Shown here one piece after another: positions 19,029 through 27,064 of a stretch of 46,538 nucleotides of DNA; within the stretch, counting starts at the first letter, position 1; each line of letters opens with the position of its first letter. A program made the position numbers and the translations under genes. The notes beneath the pieces are model-generated. The model made no database searches. It was given only the letters and a program-made list of their open reading frames with translations, and was not told the origin of the DNA. The stretch covers positions 422,587 through 469,124 of the forward strand of contig NZ_JALBVB010000056.1 of assembly GCF_022669155.1 (NCBI RefSeq), given 5' to 3'. Origin of the DNA: Kineococcus sp. TRM81007 (GTDB taxonomy: Bacteria > Actinomycetota > Actinomycetes > Actinomycetales > Kineococcaceae).

Positions 19029-19167
19029 GTCCACGTCCTTCCGGTCCACCGGGTGCGCTGGGAGGCGGCCCCTCGTCCAGCCGCGCGCCACTCTGCCACG
19101 GCCCGCCGACACCGCGACCTCCGGTTTCCCGGTCCGCCGCGCCGTGGCCGCCTCCCGGCGCGCGGGG

Positions 19168-19173
19168 CAGGAT
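19168..19173 (+). promoter_or_regulatory. Candidate -10 for Rv2466c-like gene
   Basis: CAGGAT exactly six bases before ATG 19180, without a Shine-Dalgarno sequence between; fits a leaderless transcript. Confidence 0.4.
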
Positions 19174-19179
19174 GGCGCC

Positions 19180-19797
19180 ATGACGACGACCACCGCGAAG
19201 GACAGCGCCGACTTCTGGTTCGACCCGCTGTGCCCCTGGGCCTGGATGACCTCGCGCTGGATGCTCGAGGTGGAGGAGGTCCGGGACGTCACCGTCCGCT
19301 GGCACGTGATGAGCCTGTCGGTGCTCAACGAGGGCCGGGACCTGCCGCCGGAGTACCGCGACCTCATGGACCGCGGGTGGGGCCCGGTGCGCGTGGTGAC
19401 CGCCGCCCGCGCCCTGCACGGCGAGGAGGTGGTCCTGCCGCTGTACACCGCCATGGGCACCCGCATCCACCCCGGCGGGAACAAGGACCTCGACGAGGTG
19501 ATCGCGCAGTCCCTCGAGGAGGTGGGGCTGCCCGCCGACCTGGCGAACGCCGCGCGCACCGACACCTACGACCCGCAGTTGCGCGCCTCGCACACCGAGG
19601 GCATCTCCCTGGTCGGCGAGGACGTCGGCACCCCCGTCGTCGCCTTCGAGGGCACCGCCTTCTTCGGGCCCGTGGTCACCCCCACCCCGAGGGGCGAGGA
19701 CGCGGGGAAGCTGTGGGACGGCTGCCTGCTCGTGGCGCGCACGCCCGGCTTCTTCGAGCTCAAGCGCACCCGCACCCAGGGCCCCGTCTTCGACTGA
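19180..19797 (+). CDS. DsbA-fold protein, mycothiol-dependent nitroreductase (Rv2466c) family
   Basis: The 205-residue protein is similar along its whole length to M. tuberculosis Rv2466c, a thioredoxin-fold enzyme that uses mycothiol and activates nitro prodrugs. Visible shared blocks are FWFDPLCPW near the N-terminus, WHVMSLSVLNE, YTAMGTRIH, the LDEVIAQSLEE stretch, GEDVGTP and FELKRTRTQ. The active site reads Cys18-Pro-Trp-Ala21, whereas Rv2466c has CPWC. The resolving cysteine is therefore missing, which points to a monothiol mechanism. Position beside pepN and rpiB repeats the mycobacterial order. ATG 19180 probably begins a leaderless mRNA. The gene ends before a strong hairpin. Confidence 0.88.
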   Translation: MTTTTAKDSADFWFDPLCPWAWMTSRWMLEVEEVRDVTVRWHVMSLSVLNEGRDLPPEYRDLMDRGWGPVRVVTAARALHGEEVVLPLYTAMGTRIHPGGNKDLDEVIAQSLEEVGLPADLANAARTDTYDPQLRASHTEGISLVGEDVGTPVVAFEGTAFFGPVVTPTPRGEDAGKLWDGCLLVARTPGFFELKRTRTQGPVFD

Positions 19798-19818
19798 GGC
19801 GCCCGGCCCGGCCGGTGC

Positions 19819-19849
19819 CGCCCACCCGTAGGGACCCGGCGGGTGGGCG
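19819..19849 (+). terminator. Terminator hairpin before rpiB
   Basis: CGCCCACCCG (19819-19828) pairs perfectly with CGGGTGGGCG (19840-19849). It separates the Rv2466c-like gene from rpiB, which therefore probably has its own promoter. Confidence 0.7.
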
Positions 19850-19863
19850 CGCGGCGGGCCTGC

Positions 19864-19869
19864 GAAGCT
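19864..19869 (+). promoter_or_regulatory. Candidate -10 for rpiB
   Basis: GAAGCT six bases before ATG 19876, just after the hairpin. The match is weak, but the spacing equals that of other leaderless starts in the window. Confidence 0.3.
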
Positions 19870-19875
19870 GTCGCC

Positions 19876-20349
19876 ATGCGCGTCCACATCGGCACCGACC
19901 ACGCCGGCTTCGAGCTCAAGCAGCACCTCGTGAACCACCTGCGCGAGCAGGGCCACGACGTCGTCGACCACGGCGCGCCCGAGTACGACGGCACCGACGA
20001 CTACCCGCCGTTCGTGCTGCGCGCCGCCGCCGCGGTCGCCGCCGAGCCCGGCAGCCTCGGTGTCGTCCTCGGCGGCTCCGGCAACGGCGAGCAGATCGCC
20101 GCCAACCAGGTGCCGGGCATCCGGTGCGCGCTGGCCTGGTCGGTGGAGACCGCCCGGCTCGCCCGCGAGCACAACGACGCGCAGTGCGTGGGGATCGGCG
20201 CGCGCATGCACTCCTTCGACGAGGCCACCGCCCTGGTCGACGCCTTCCTGGCCACCCCGTTCTCCGGTGACGCCCGCCACCAGCGCCGCATCGACATGCT
20301 CACCGAGTACGCCCGCACCGGCGAGCTGCCGCCGCTGCCGCACGCCTGA
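19876..20349 (+). CDS. rpiB: Ribose-5-phosphate isomerase B
   Basis: Interconverts ribose 5-phosphate and ribulose 5-phosphate in the pentose phosphate pathway. The 157-residue protein begins with the phosphate/ring-opening region GTDHAGFELK. It carries GGSGNGEQ around residues 67-73, in which Glu72 replaces the catalytic Cys of the E. coli enzyme, as in the mycobacterial type. A C-terminal RRIDMLTEY block is also conserved. ATG 19876 is well placed for the family N-terminus. The nei-type gene follows 13 bases later in the same direction, so the two are likely co-transcribed, matching the mycobacterial order. Confidence 0.94.
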   Translation: MRVHIGTDHAGFELKQHLVNHLREQGHDVVDHGAPEYDGTDDYPPFVLRAAAAVAAEPGSLGVVLGGSGNGEQIAANQVPGIRCALAWSVETARLAREHNDAQCVGIGARMHSFDEATALVDAFLATPFSGDARHQRRIDMLTEYARTGELPPLPHA

Positions 20350-20362
20350 ACCGGGCACCGAG

Positions 20363-21160
20363 GTGCCCGAGGGGAACGTCGTCCACCGCCACGCTCGCGT
20401 CCTGCGCGAGCGGTTCGGCGGCCACCGGCTGACCGTCAGCAGCCCGCAGGGGCGCTTCGCCGAGGGCGCCGCGCTGCTCGACGGGCGGGTCCTGCGCGGC
20501 ACGGACGCGCACGGCAAGCACCTGCTCCTCGACACCGGCGCCGAGCGGGTGCTGCACGTGCACCTGGGCCTGTACGGCACCTGGAACCTCGGCGACGGGG
20601 AGCCGCCCGAGCCGCGCGGCGCGGTGCGCGCCCGCCTGGTCGCGGACAGCGGCTGGGCGGACCTGCGCGGGCCCAACGCCTGCACGGTGCTCACCGCCGC
20701 GGAGGTCGCCCAGCTGCACGCGCGGCTGGGCGCGGACCCGCTCCGCGCGGACGCCGACCCCGACGCCGCCTTCGCCGTGGTGAGCAGGTCCCGCGTCGCG
20801 GTGGGCGCCCTGCTCATGCAGCAGGAGGTCGTGGCGGGTCTCGGGGCCATCTACCGGGCGGAGCTGCTGTTCCGCGCCGGGGTGGACCCGTACCGGCCGG
20901 GCCGTGAGCTGGGGCGCGAGGAGTGGGACGCGCTGTGGGCCGACGCGGTGCACCTGCTGGGGAAGGACGTGCGCACCGGGCGCATCGTCACCACCCGCCC
21001 GGCGCACCGCTCGAACCCGCGCGGTGCGCCGTCGGAGGAGGACCGCTTCTACGTCTACCGGCGCGGTGGGCAGCCGTGCCGGTTGTGCGGCACCCCGGTG
21101 CGGCACGCGCAGGTGGTGGCCCGGCACCTGTTCTGGTGCCCCACCTGTCAGCCGGCCTGA
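20363..21160 (+). CDS. nei: Fpg/Nei family DNA glycosylase/AP lyase
   Basis: Base-excision repair enzyme removing oxidised bases and cutting the abasic site. GTG 20363 gives Met-Pro-Glu-Gly, so Pro2 is the Schiff-base nucleophile and Glu3 the proton donor; this fixes the start. A helix-two-turn-helix region follows LLMQQEVVAGLGAIY. The C-terminal zinc finger is complete: CRLC near residue 237 and CPTC at the end. The N-terminal PEGNVV type and position beside rpiB fit mycobacterial Nei1 rather than MutM, which usually starts PELPEVE. Length is 265 residues. Its last 13 bases overlap the opposite-strand glycerate kinase gene. Confidence 0.9.
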   Translation: MPEGNVVHRHARVLRERFGGHRLTVSSPQGRFAEGAALLDGRVLRGTDAHGKHLLLDTGAERVLHVHLGLYGTWNLGDGEPPEPRGAVRARLVADSGWADLRGPNACTVLTAAEVAQLHARLGADPLRADADPDAAFAVVSRSRVAVGALLMQQEVVAGLGAIYRAELLFRAGVDPYRPGRELGREEWDALWADAVHLLGKDVRTGRIVTTRPAHRSNPRGAPSEEDRFYVYRRGGQPCRLCGTPVRHAQVVARHLFWCPTCQPA

Positions 21161-22362
21161 CCGCCGACCGCCCGGTCCGCGGCCGCCAGCTCGGCGGCCA
21201 GCTCGGCGCCCAGCCCGCGCGCCAGGTCCTCCAGCAGCGGCCCCGCGTCCGACAGGCAGCGCTCGGTGTCCGGTTCCACGTCGGTCAGGGCGCGCGCGTC
21301 CGCGAACCCGGCGCCGCGCCAGCGCTCCTGCGGCAGCGTCCGCCGGCCGCTGACGACGACGACCGGTGCGCCCAGCTCCGCCGCGGCGCGCGCGACACCC
21401 ACGGGCGTCTTCCCGCCCAGCGACTGCTCGTCGAAGCTGCCCTCCCCGGTGACCACCAGATCGGCGCCCGCAGCGCGCCCGGGCCAGCCCACCAGTTCCA
21501 GGACGACCTCGACACCGGGCCGGCGGTCCGCGCCCAGCAGGCCGAGCGCCACCAGGCCGGTTCCGCCGGCGGCACCGGCGCCGGGGGCCTCGCGCGCGTC
21601 GGGGACCCCGGCGGCCGCCAGCGCATCGGCGAGGCGGGCCAGGCCCGCGTCCAGCGCGGCCACCTGCGCGGGGTCGGCACCCTTCTGCGGGCCGAAGACG
21701 GCCGCCGCCCCGCGTGGGCCCAGCAGCGGGTTGTCCACGTCGGCGGCCAGCGTCCAGCGCACCTGCCGCACGCGCGGGTCCAGGCCCTCCAGGTCCACGC
21801 GCTCCAGGCGGCTCAGCGCGCCACCGCCGTCCGTCAGCTCCCGCCCGTCGGCGTCGAGCAGCCGCGCCCCCAGGGCGGCCAGCAGACCGGCCCCGCCGTC
21901 GGTGCAGGCGCTGCCGCCGACCGCCAGCACGACCTCGCGGGCGCCGTCGTCGAGCGCGGCGCGCACCAGCTCGCCGGTGCCGCGGGAGGTCGCGGTCAAC
22001 GCAGCGCGCCTCCCGCCGGGCAGCCGGTCCAGCCCCGACGCCTGGGCCAGCTCCACCAGGGCCGCCGGCCCGTCCTGGCGGCGCGCCCAGGTCGCCGCCA
22101 CGGGTTCCCCCGTGGGCCCGGTCACCGTGGTGGTGACCGCGCGCCAGCCGGCGGCGACCGCGGCGTCCACCGTGCCCTCACCGCCGTCGGCGACCGGCAC
22201 CTCGCTCACCCGCAGGTCCGTCGCGGCCCTCGCCGCGCCGAAACCCGCGCGCAGCCCCGCGGCCACGCGCGCGCACACCTGGGCCGAGGTCAGGGACCCC
22301 TTGAACTTGTCGGGGGCGACGACGACGTGCAGGGGCAGCGACACCGGTGTACGCGCGATCAC
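21148..22362 (-). CDS. Glycerate kinase (GckA/GlxK family)
   Basis: Phosphorylates glycerate using ATP, linking glyoxylate/serine breakdown to glycolysis. The 404-residue protein has the family blocks APDKFKGSLTS near the N-terminus, VADGGEGT, GGSACTDGGAGLL, the AAAVFGPQKGA stretch and VTGEGSFDEQSLGGKTP near the C-terminus. I chose GTG 22362 because CAGGCT (22369-22374) lies exactly six bases upstream, as at other leaderless starts here. GTG 22344 is an alternative that would remove six residues. It is convergent and slightly overlapping with nei, and divergent from the EVE-like gene with only 49 bases between. Confidence 0.92.
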   Translation of the reverse strand: MIARTPVSLPLHVVVAPDKFKGSLTSAQVCARVAAGLRAGFGAARAATDLRVSEVPVADGGEGTVDAAVAAGWRAVTTTVTGPTGEPVAATWARRQDGPAALVELAQASGLDRLPGGRRAALTATSRGTGELVRAALDDGAREVVLAVGGSACTDGGAGLLAALGARLLDADGRELTDGGGALSRLERVDLEGLDPRVRQVRWTLAADVDNPLLGPRGAAAVFGPQKGADPAQVAALDAGLARLADALAAAGVPDAREAPGAGAAGGTGLVALGLLGADRRPGVEVVLELVGWPGRAAGADLVVTGEGSFDEQSLGGKTPVGVARAAAELGAPVVVVSGRRTLPQERWRGAGFADARALTDVEPDTERCLSDAGPLLEDLARGLGAELAAELAAADRAVGGQAG

Positions 22363-22368
22363 GGTGCC

Positions 22369-22374
22369 AGCCTG
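22369..22374 (-). promoter_or_regulatory. Candidate -10 for glycerate kinase
   Basis: CAGGCT on the minus strand six bases before GTG 22362. It supports a leaderless mRNA and this start choice. Confidence 0.35.
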
Positions 22375-22411
22375 CCAGGTGGACGCGCGCCGCGGGCACC
22401 GGGCGCGCACG

Positions 22412-22870
22412 ATGCCGGACGTGGCGATCCCCAGGCTGACGGCCGACGACGTGGCGTGCTGGGTGCTGAAGACGGGTGCCGACGTGGCCGAGCTGGCCGG
22501 CGCGCCCGAGGGGGAGGCGGTGCCGCTGGCCCGCTGCGTGCACCCGACCTACCGCCTCGGCCTGGTCAGGCCGGGGCAGCCGGTGCTGCTGTGGCGCAGC
22601 GGGCGCCAGGCCGGGGTCCGGGCGGTGGGGCAGGTGCTCGCCGCGCCCGCCGGCGGCGCGGTGCGGGTGGCGCTGCGGCGGCTGGCCGAGCCCGTGCCGC
22701 GCGCGGACCTGCTGGCCGACGCGCGCTTCCGCGCGGCGGAGGTGGTGCGGGTCCCCATGGGCGCCAACCCGTCCTACCTGACGGCGGTGCAGCTCGCGGC
22801 GGTGGCCGAGCGCCTCGCGCCGGCCGCGGGCTGGCCGTCGCCGGGAGGAGCCGGCGCAGCGGTGCCGTGA
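22412..22870 (+). CDS. Small protein with EVE/PUA-like features, function unknown
   Basis: A 152-residue protein. It begins with DVACWVLKTGADV and later has PGQPVLLWRSGR and VRAVGQVLAAP, a layout like EVE-domain proteins of the PUA superfamily, in which W-rich strands form a nucleotide-binding pocket. EVE proteins can bind modified bases, but the resemblance here rests on a few motifs only. ATG 22412 has no clear ribosome site. The gene is divergent from glycerate kinase, and a lipoprotein gene follows 69 bases downstream. I do not assign a function. Confidence 0.6.
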   Translation: MPDVAIPRLTADDVACWVLKTGADVAELAGAPEGEAVPLARCVHPTYRLGLVRPGQPVLLWRSGRQAGVRAVGQVLAAPAGGAVRVALRRLAEPVPRADLLADARFRAAEVVRVPMGANPSYLTAVQLAAVAERLAPAAGWPSPGGAGAAVP

Positions 22871-22939
22871 TCGCGTCCCGACGCGCCGGGCGGGCGCAGG
22901 TGTGCCAGGTTTGACGGTGTCCCGAGTGAGGAGAGTGCC

Positions 22940-23386
22940 GTGCGTGTCGCGCTGATGTCCCTGTCCGTCGCCGGTCTGGTCGCGCTGGCCGGGTGCAGCA
23001 CGCAGACCAGCGAGAGCACCACCGAGGAGACCGAGGTGGTGAGCCCGGAGGACCGCGGTCCCTCGGAGGAGGTGCCGACCGAGGTCACCGACGAGGAGCC
23101 GCCTGTGGGCGACGCCGCCGTCGAGGAGGAGGTCGTCGTGGACTCCTGCCTGGTCGTCGAGGGGCAGGTCGTCGCCGGCCTGACCGTCAACAACGGCGAG
23201 GTGGACCCCCGCAGCTACGTCATCACGGTGGCGGTCGCCGGTCCCGACGGTCAGCCGGTGACCGAGGTGGCGGCGACGGCGGACGACGTGCGTTCCGGGC
23301 AGGTGGTCGAGGTGCAGGCCGTGGGCGACGTCGCCGACCCGCCGGCCGAGGTGACCTGCGAGGTCGCCGACGTCAACAGGTTCTGA
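22940..23386 (+). CDS. Small secreted lipoprotein, acidic, function unknown
   Basis: A 148-residue protein with a short signal peptide (hydrophobic residues 4-16) and lipobox LAGC with Cys19 as lipidation site. An acidic, Ser/Thr/Glu-rich linker (20-65) is followed by a beta-rich domain (about 68-148) resembling FxLYD-like or Ig-like extracytoplasmic folds. Two cysteines (in DSCLVVEG and EVTCEVAD) could form a disulfide. GTG 22940 has GAGGAG seven bases upstream. It stands alone and ends at a perfect hairpin. The partner or ligand is unknown. Confidence 0.82.
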   Translation: MRVALMSLSVAGLVALAGCSTQTSESTTEETEVVSPEDRGPSEEVPTEVTDEEPPVGDAAVEEEVVVDSCLVVEGQVVAGLTVNNGEVDPRSYVITVAVAGPDGQPVTEVAATADDVRSGQVVEVQAVGDVADPPAEVTCEVADVNRF

Positions 23387-23408
23387 GGCCGCTCCCGGCC
23401 TCCTGCGA

Positions 23409-23444
23409 CGAGAGCCGCCGCCCCCGGAGGGGCGGCGGCTCTCG
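23409..23444. terminator. Perfect hairpin between lipoprotein gene and tRNA-Gly
   Basis: A 16-base stem (23409-23424 with 23429-23444) around loop CGGA, with no mismatch. It lies at the convergent ends of the lipoprotein gene and tRNA-Gly and can serve both strands. Confidence 0.85.
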
Positions 23445-23448
23445 CGCG

Positions 23449-23522
23449 TGGAGCGGGCGACGGGAATCGAACCCGCGTAGCTAGTTTGGAAGACTAGGGC
23501 TCTACCATTGAGCTACGCCCGC
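23449..23522 (-). tRNA. tRNA-Gly (anticodon TCC)
   Basis: Cloverleaf read on the minus strand: acceptor GCGGGCG pairs with CGCCCGC, D-arm AGCTCAATGGTAGAGC, anticodon stem CTAGT/ACTAG around loop CTTCCAA (anticodon TCC), and T-arm with GGTTCGATTCC. The discriminator is T and the 3' CCA is encoded (23449-23451). Decodes GGA/GGG glycine codons, which are less common in this genome type. Confidence 0.95.
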
Positions 23523-23627
23523 GCGACCGCGCTCACGCGCCCGGGCGGGCGGGCGTCGCGGTCGGTACCCAGCTTAACGGGTCCGCAGCGGTAGCCTGTC
23601 GCGGTACCCGCCGTGCGCGGCGGGTCG

Positions 23628-23701
23628 CGGGGTGTGGCGCAGCTTGGTAGCGCGTCCGCTTTGGGAGCGGAAGGCCCCCGGTTCGAATCCGGGTACCCCG
23701 A
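23628..23701 (+). tRNA. tRNA-Pro (anticodon TGG)
   Basis: Acceptor CGGGGTG pairs with TACCCCG, D-arm with GCGCAGCTTGGTAGCGC, anticodon stem CCGC/GCGG around a loop with TGG, and T-arm GGTTCGAATCC. Discriminator A at 23701; CCA is not encoded. It is divergent from tRNA-Gly and lies upstream of tig. Confidence 0.95.
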
Positions 23702-23773
23702 CGGCCACCGCCCGGTGGTCCGCGGACGACGTGCCGCGGCGCTCGGGCGGGACGACGCCCCGGCGCGGACGGC

Positions 23774-23779
23774 TAGGCT
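23774..23779 (+). promoter_or_regulatory. Candidate -10 for tig
   Basis: TAGGCT about 90 bases before the tig start. No convincing -35; proposed only because tig needs a promoter after the tRNA. Confidence 0.25.
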
Positions 23780-23865
23780 TCCGCGGTGCGCCGGGGCACC
23801 CCGGTGCACCGCACGCCTGACCACGACCTCCGCACCGCGCGGAGAGACCCCAGGAGAACCCCGCT

Positions 23866-25350
23866 GTGAAGAGCGACGTCGAGACCCTCAACCCGACCCG
23901 GGTGAAGCTGACCGTCGAGGTCGGCTACGACGAGCTGAAGCCGAGCCTCGACGCCGCCTACAAGTCGATCGCGGGCCAGGTGCAGGTGCCGGGCTTCCGC
24001 CGGGGCAAGGTCCCCCCGCGCGTGATCGACCAGCGCTTCGGCCGCGCCGCGGTGCTGGAGGAGGCCGTCAACGACGCCCTGCCGAAGTTCTACCAGCGCG
24101 CCGTGGAGGAGAAGGAGCTGCGCCCGCTGGGCCAGCCCACCGTCGACGTCTCCCAGGCGCCGGACCCGAGGACCGGCGGTGACCTGCGCTTCTCCGTCGA
24201 GGTGGACGTCCGCCCGACCCTGGAGCTGCCGGTCCTGGAGGACCTCGAGGTGTCGGTGGACGACCTGTCCATCGCCGACGAGGACGTCGACGCGCGCCTG
24301 ACCTCGCTGCGCGAGCGCTTCGGCACGCTGACGGGCGTGGACCGCCCGGCCGTCGACGGCGACTTCGTCTCGCTGGACCTGCGCGCCGAGATCGACGGCG
24401 AGGAGATCGAGACCGCCAAGGGCATCTCGTACCAGGTCGGCCAGGGCAACATGATCATCGGCCTGGACGACGCCGTGACGGGCCTGTCCGCCGAGGGCAG
24501 CACCACCTTCACCGCCCCCCTGGCCGGCGGCGACCGCAAGGGCGAGGACGCCGAGATCACCGTGACGGTGCAGTCCGTCAAGGAGCGCGTCCTGCCCGAG
24601 GCCGACGACGACTTCGCGCAGCTGGCCAGCGAGTTCGACACCCTGGAGGAGCTGCGCGCCGACCTGCGCAACCAGGTCGAGCAGTCCAAGAAGTTCGAGC
24701 AGGGCCTGCAGGCGCGCGACCGCGTCCTGGAGAAGCTGCTGGAGCTCGTCGAGGTGCCGGTGCCCGAGTCGCTCGTCGAGGCGGAGATCCACTCCCACCT
24801 CGAGCGCGAGGGCCGCCTGGAGGACGCCGAGCACCGCGCGGAGATCGACGAGAGCACCCGCGCCGCGCTGCGCAGCCAGCTCCTCCTCGACGCGCTCGCC
24901 GAGCGCGAGGAGATCGGCGTGGAGCAGCAGGAGCTGCTGGAGTACCTGGTCGGCCAGGCCCAGCAGTACGGCATGGAGCCCAACCAGTTCGTGCAGATGG
25001 TCGACCAGTCCGGGCAGGTCCCCGCGATGGTCAACGAGGTGCGCCGCCGCAAGGCGCTGGCGGTGGCGATGGAGAAGGCCACCGTCAAGGACGCCTCCGG
25101 CGCCGTGGTGGACCTCGAGGAGCTCGTGGGCGGTCCCGAGGACGACGAGGAGGCTCCCGCCGGCGCGCCCGAGGGTGCTCCCGCGGAGGCCGTCGAGGAG
25201 CGCGCGGACGGTGCCGAGGGTGCGGCGGACGCGCCGGAGACCGGCGAGACGGTCGACCCCGTGGGCGACGACGCGCAGGCCGCGGCCGACGCGGCCGCCC
25301 AGAGCGCGACCGAGCAGCCGCAGGGCGGCGAGGACCAGGCCAAGGCCTGA
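23866..25350 (+). CDS. tig: Trigger factor, ribosome-bound chaperone
   Basis: Binds the ribosomal exit tunnel and folds nascent chains, with peptidyl-prolyl isomerase activity. The 494-residue protein has the ribosome-docking motif GFRRGKVP at 43-50, an FKBP-type middle domain (about 160-245) and the helical chaperone arms (about 250-405). The last ~85 residues form a Glu/Ala/Asp-rich tail likely to be disordered, an actinobacterial feature absent from E. coli. GTG 23866 follows CAGGAGA at a suitable distance. It lies upstream of clpP1-clpP2, as in mycobacteria, so folding and degradation genes are clustered, but a hairpin separates tig from clpP1. Confidence 0.96.
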   Translation: MKSDVETLNPTRVKLTVEVGYDELKPSLDAAYKSIAGQVQVPGFRRGKVPPRVIDQRFGRAAVLEEAVNDALPKFYQRAVEEKELRPLGQPTVDVSQAPDPRTGGDLRFSVEVDVRPTLELPVLEDLEVSVDDLSIADEDVDARLTSLRERFGTLTGVDRPAVDGDFVSLDLRAEIDGEEIETAKGISYQVGQGNMIIGLDDAVTGLSAEGSTTFTAPLAGGDRKGEDAEITVTVQSVKERVLPEADDDFAQLASEFDTLEELRADLRNQVEQSKKFEQGLQARDRVLEKLLELVEVPVPESLVEAEIHSHLEREGRLEDAEHRAEIDESTRAALRSQLLLDALAEREEIGVEQQELLEYLVGQAQQYGMEPNQFVQMVDQSGQVPAMVNEVRRRKALAVAMEKATVKDASGAVVDLEELVGGPEDDEEAPAGAPEGAPAEAVEERADGAEGAADAPETGETVDPVGDDAQAAADAAAQSATEQPQGGEDQAKA

Positions 25351-25355
25351 CCGGA

Positions 25356-25392
25356 CGCACCGGCGCCGACCCCCCGGGCCGGCGCCGGTGCG
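25356..25392 (+). terminator. Terminator hairpin after tig
   Basis: CGCACCGGCGCC (25356-25367) pairs perfectly with GGCGCCGGTGCG (25381-25392) around a 13-base loop, five bases after the tig stop. It suggests clpP1P2 is a separate transcript. Confidence 0.75.
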
Positions 25393-25442
25393 CCCACAGC
25401 GAAAAGCCCCCGGCCCCGACATGCCCGCGACGGCCTGCGCGT

Positions 25443-25448
25443 TAGGGT
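25443..25448 (+). promoter_or_regulatory. Candidate -10 for clpP1P2
   Basis: TAGGGT in the 175-base gap between tig and clpP1. The -35 is unclear (GACATG at 25418-25423 is too far). A ClgR box (GTTCGC-type inverted repeat) was looked for and not seen. Confidence 0.35.
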
Positions 25449-25525
25449 CGATCGAGATCGGCGGGACGCTCCGCCGGCCCCCGTGCGCGGGGGTGGTCGA
25501 CGCCAGGAGAGGGCCAGGGAACAGC

Positions 25526-26170
25526 GTGAGCGAGATCTTGAGCGCACCGGGACTGGTGACGCCGCAGCACGCCCGCACGCCGGGCACGCCGGGGATGGGC
25601 CTCGACGACAACGTCTACCAGCGGCTCCTGCAGCAGCGGATCATCTGGCTGGGCTCGGAGGTCCGCGACGAGATGGCCAACGCCATCTGCGCGCAGCTGC
25701 TGCTGCTGGCGGCCGAGGACCCGGACGCCGACATCTACATGTACATCAACTCGCCCGGCGGGTCGGTCTCCGCGGGCATGTCGATCTACGACACGATGCA
25801 GTACATCAAGCCGGACGTGGCGACCATCGCCACCGGTCTGGCGGCCTCGATGGGCCAGTTCCTGCTGTGCGCCGGTGCCGCGGGCAAGCGCTCGGCACTG
25901 CCGCACGCCAAGATCATGATGCACCAGCCGCTCGGCGGTCTGGGCGGCTCCGCGAGCGACATCAAGATCCTCGCCGAGCAGATCATCATGACGAAGAAGC
26001 AGATGGCCGAGCTCATCGCCCAGCACAGCGGCCAGAGCTACGAGACCATCACGCGCGACTCCGACCGGGACCGCTGGTTCACGGCGGAGGAGGCCCAGGA
26101 GTACGGCCTGATCGACCACGTCGTGGGCCGCTCCAGCGAGGTCTCCGGCGGTGGGGGCACCGGTGCGTGA
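25526..26170 (+). CDS. clpP1: ClpP1 protease subunit
   Basis: Serine protease subunit of the two-ring ClpP1P2 peptidase. The 214-residue product has catalytic Ser108 (GLAASMGQ), His133 (MMHQP) and Asp182 (in the SDRDRW stretch). The first ~23 residues before [12 protein letters not shown] are a propeptide that would be removed on activation. GTG 25526 has AGGGA upstream; the conserved core begins well after it. The gene lies 64 bases before clpP2. In actinobacteria the two subunits form an obligate hetero-complex that degrades proteins delivered by ClpX or ClpC. Confidence 0.94.
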   Translation: MSEILSAPGLVTPQHARTPGTPGMGLDDNVYQRLLQQRIIWLGSEVRDEMANAICAQLLLLAAEDPDADIYMYINSPGGSVSAGMSIYDTMQYIKPDVATIATGLAASMGQFLLCAGAAGKRSALPHAKIMMHQPLGGLGGSASDIKILAEQIIMTKKQMAELIAQHSGQSYETITRDSDRDRWFTAEEAQEYGLIDHVVGRSSEVSGGGGTGA

Positions 26171-26234
26171 GCCCGGGGGCCGGCCCCCGCTGCACCTCCC
26201 GCCGCACCTGACCGCCCAGATGGGAGACCGCCCG

Positions 26235-26888
26235 ATGGACCAGCACAGCCGCTTGAACCCCGCGTACGCGCCGTCGGCGCGCTACGTGCTCCCGCAGTTC
26301 GAGGAGCGCACGTCCTACGGGATGAAGCGCTCGGACCCGTACACCAAGCTCTTCGAGGACCGCATCATCTTCCTCGGCGTGCAGGTGGACGACGCCTCGG
26401 CGGACGACATCATCGCCCAGCTGATCGTCCTCGAGTCCCAGGACACCGACCGCGACATCATCATGTACATCAACTCGCCCGGCGGGTCCTTCACGGCCCT
26501 GACGGCGATCTACGACACCATGCAGTACATCCGTCCGGACATCCAGACGTACTGCATGGGCCAGGCGGCCTCGGCCGCCGCCGTCCTGCTGGCGGCGGGC
26601 GCCCCCGGCAAGCGCTTCGCCCTGCCGAACGCCCGCATCCTCATCCACCAGCCGGCGATGTCCGGCGGCGGCTACGGGCAGGCCTCCGACCTGGAGATCC
26701 AGGCCAACGAGATCCTGCGCATGCGCACCTGGCTGGAGCAGACGCTGGCGGCTCACTCCGGCCGCACCGCCGAGCAGGTCGGCACGGACATCGAGCGCGA
26801 CAAGTTCCTCTCGGCCGAGGAGGCCGTCGAGTACGGCCTGATCGACGAGGTGCTGCAGAGCCGCAAGGCGTCCGCGGTCACCCGTTAG
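26235..26888 (+). CDS. clpP2: ClpP2 protease subunit
   Basis: Second ClpP ring subunit, 217 residues. The catalytic triad is Ser113 (GQAASAAA), His138 (LIHQP) and Asp189 (IERDKF). ATG 26235 is preferred to ATG 26220 because GGGAG lies eight bases before it. The pore-proximal YINSPGGS motif is shared with clpP1, and the two proteins are clearly paralogous along the core. The N-terminal ~30 residues (with SARYVLPQFEER) fit the processed ClpP2 propeptide. It ends before a hairpin, and clpX lies 176 bases further on. Confidence 0.95.
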   Translation: MDQHSRLNPAYAPSARYVLPQFEERTSYGMKRSDPYTKLFEDRIIFLGVQVDDASADDIIAQLIVLESQDTDRDIIMYINSPGGSFTALTAIYDTMQYIRPDIQTYCMGQAASAAAVLLAAGAPGKRFALPNARILIHQPAMSGGGYGQASDLEIQANEILRMRTWLEQTLAAHSGRTAEQVGTDIERDKFLSAEEAVEYGLIDEVLQSRKASAVTR

Positions 26889-26907
26889 GCAGCAGCGCAC
26901 CGAGCGT

Positions 26908-26941
26908 CCCGGGGGGCCGGTCTGGCACCGTGTCCCCCGGG
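26908..26941 (+). terminator. Possible terminator between clpP2 and clpX
   Basis: CCCGGGGG (26908-26915) pairs with CCCCCGGG (26934-26941) across an 18-base loop. A clpX promoter is therefore likely downstream. Confidence 0.45.
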
Positions 26942-26976
26942 GGCGTGTAATGAGTCCGCGGCGCGCACCCGGCGGG

Positions 26977-26982
26977 TAGCGT
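26977..26982 (+). promoter_or_regulatory. Candidate -10 for clpX
   Basis: TAGCGT in the clpP2-clpX gap, about 80 bases before the clpX start. The -35 is poor; low certainty. Confidence 0.3.
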
Positions 26983-27064
26983 GGACGAGTCGTGACGGTG
27001 CCGGGGACCCGGCTCCCGCGGGGTCCGCGGACCCGTCGAGCAGGACGAGGAGAGGAATCCGTCG

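Noticed and set aside
16191-20270. Long plus-strand open frame opposite pepN
   Set aside because: Arg/His/Gly/Val-rich antisense of a clear aminopeptidase gene; no family features.
25351-25525. ClgR operator before clpP1
   Set aside because: ClgR usually controls clpP1P2 in actinobacteria, but no GTTCGC-type inverted repeat is visible here.
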